From: an uncultured Clostridia bacterium
GTDB taxonomy: Bacteria > Bacillota > Clostridia > Oscillospirales > Ruminococcaceae
Direction: 5' to 3'
Assembly: GCA_947589215.1 (NCBI GenBank)
Contig: CANQCL010000012.1
Location: 1-60,264, forward strand
Length of the DNA: 60,264 nucleotides
The position numbers were made by a program, and so were the translations under genes. How positions within the stretch are numbered: the first letter of the stretch is position 1; each line of letters begins with the position of its first letter. Shown here piece by piece: positions 60,248 through 60,264 of the stretch. The notes beneath the pieces are model-generated. The model was not told the DNA's origin. It saw only the letters and a list, made by a program, of their open reading frames with translations, and searched no databases.

Positions 60248-60264
60248 CCAATTAGCAAAGTTCT
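60210..60264 (+). CDS. Phage early protein, cut by window end
   Basis: An ATG at 60210 with GGAGG about 9 bases upstream opens MTNYEKIKSMNVDQLAKF, typical of small Firmicute phage proteins. It runs off the window. Confidence 0.5.
   Translation, partial: MTNYEKIKSMNVDQLAKF

Larger units (their letters stand above)
55100..60264. mobile_element. Second serine-recombinase element in cotJC, probable prophage (partial)
   Basis: The cotJC frame breaks near 55100-55105, and a second, different large serine recombinase begins 60 bases further. Behind it follow CI-like and Cro-like regulators, small early genes, a repeat protein and an AbrB-like regulator, an early-region order typical of temperate phages or phage-like elements. 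The right end is outside the window. Confidence 0.7.

Overview
The window looks like a low-GC, anaerobic, spore-forming Firmicute, most like gut Clostridia of the Ruminococcus/Oscillospiraceae type. Support: a CIRCE-controlled hrcA-grpE-dnaK-dnaJ cluster, an oxygen-sensitive ribonucleotide reductase pair (nrdD, nrdG), pieces of a spore-coat manganese-catalase-like gene (cotJC), Gram-positive sortase and lipobox signals, and consensus TTGACA-N17-TATAAT promoters. The species is an inference.

Layout. 1-3062: the broken 5' half of a YraQ/DUF318-type permease, then a leftward accessory block (RNase J-like metallo-beta-lactamase protein, PD-(D/E)XK-like nuclease, unknown protein) with two consensus promoters. 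3063-9496: a 6.4-kb integrated element (XRE regulator, zinc-ribbon membrane protein, lipoprotein, HUH-type Rep, Xis-like protein, tyrosine integrase) in the 3' half of the initiator tRNA-fMet gene, bounded by 46-bp direct repeats. 9724-25955: ordinary chromosome on the minus strand (GH2 glycosidase, dnaJ, dnaK, grpE, hrcA, valS, EamA transporter, dut, nrdG, nrdD), then a divergent CRP/FNR-type regulator sharing matching palindromes with nrdD. 26162-27979: an autoregulated PadR-DUF1700-DUF4097 operon.

28122-54769 is the most striking part. cotJC (minus strand) is cut at codons Gly-Glu. Its C-terminal end lies at 28050-28127 and its middle ends at 54769, with the same 6-bp core (TTCGCC) at both cuts and near-perfect inverted 15-bp arms just inside. 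A large serine recombinase gene sits beside the left cut. This is the signature of a 26.6-kb serine-integrase element whose excision would restore cotJC in frame. It carries a candidate structured RNA, a frameshifted membrane protein, a methyltransferase, pstS-pstC-pstA with a C-terminally altered pstB, a Xer-type recombinase, a four-gene putative biosynthetic operon (cysteine hydrolase, alpha-toroid membrane protein, adenylating enzyme, methyltransferase), a HipA-like kinase, an orphan 3' half of tRNA-Trp, an IS3-family element, an OLD-type ATPase-TOPRIM nuclease with a frameshifted partner, a 12-G tract inside a small ORF, and a 2116-residue sortase-anchored adhesin.

55100-60264: a second serine-recombinase element, probably a prophage (recombinase, CI-like and Cro-like regulators around an operator-rich promoter, small early genes, a 27-bp minisatellite protein, an AbrB-like regulator). 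It is inserted further upstream in the same cotJC gene and runs off the window. cotJC is therefore in at least three pieces, two of them visible.

Several accessory genes carry single -1 frameshifts while all housekeeping genes are intact, so these are either real decay, programmed frameshifts or local assembly errors.
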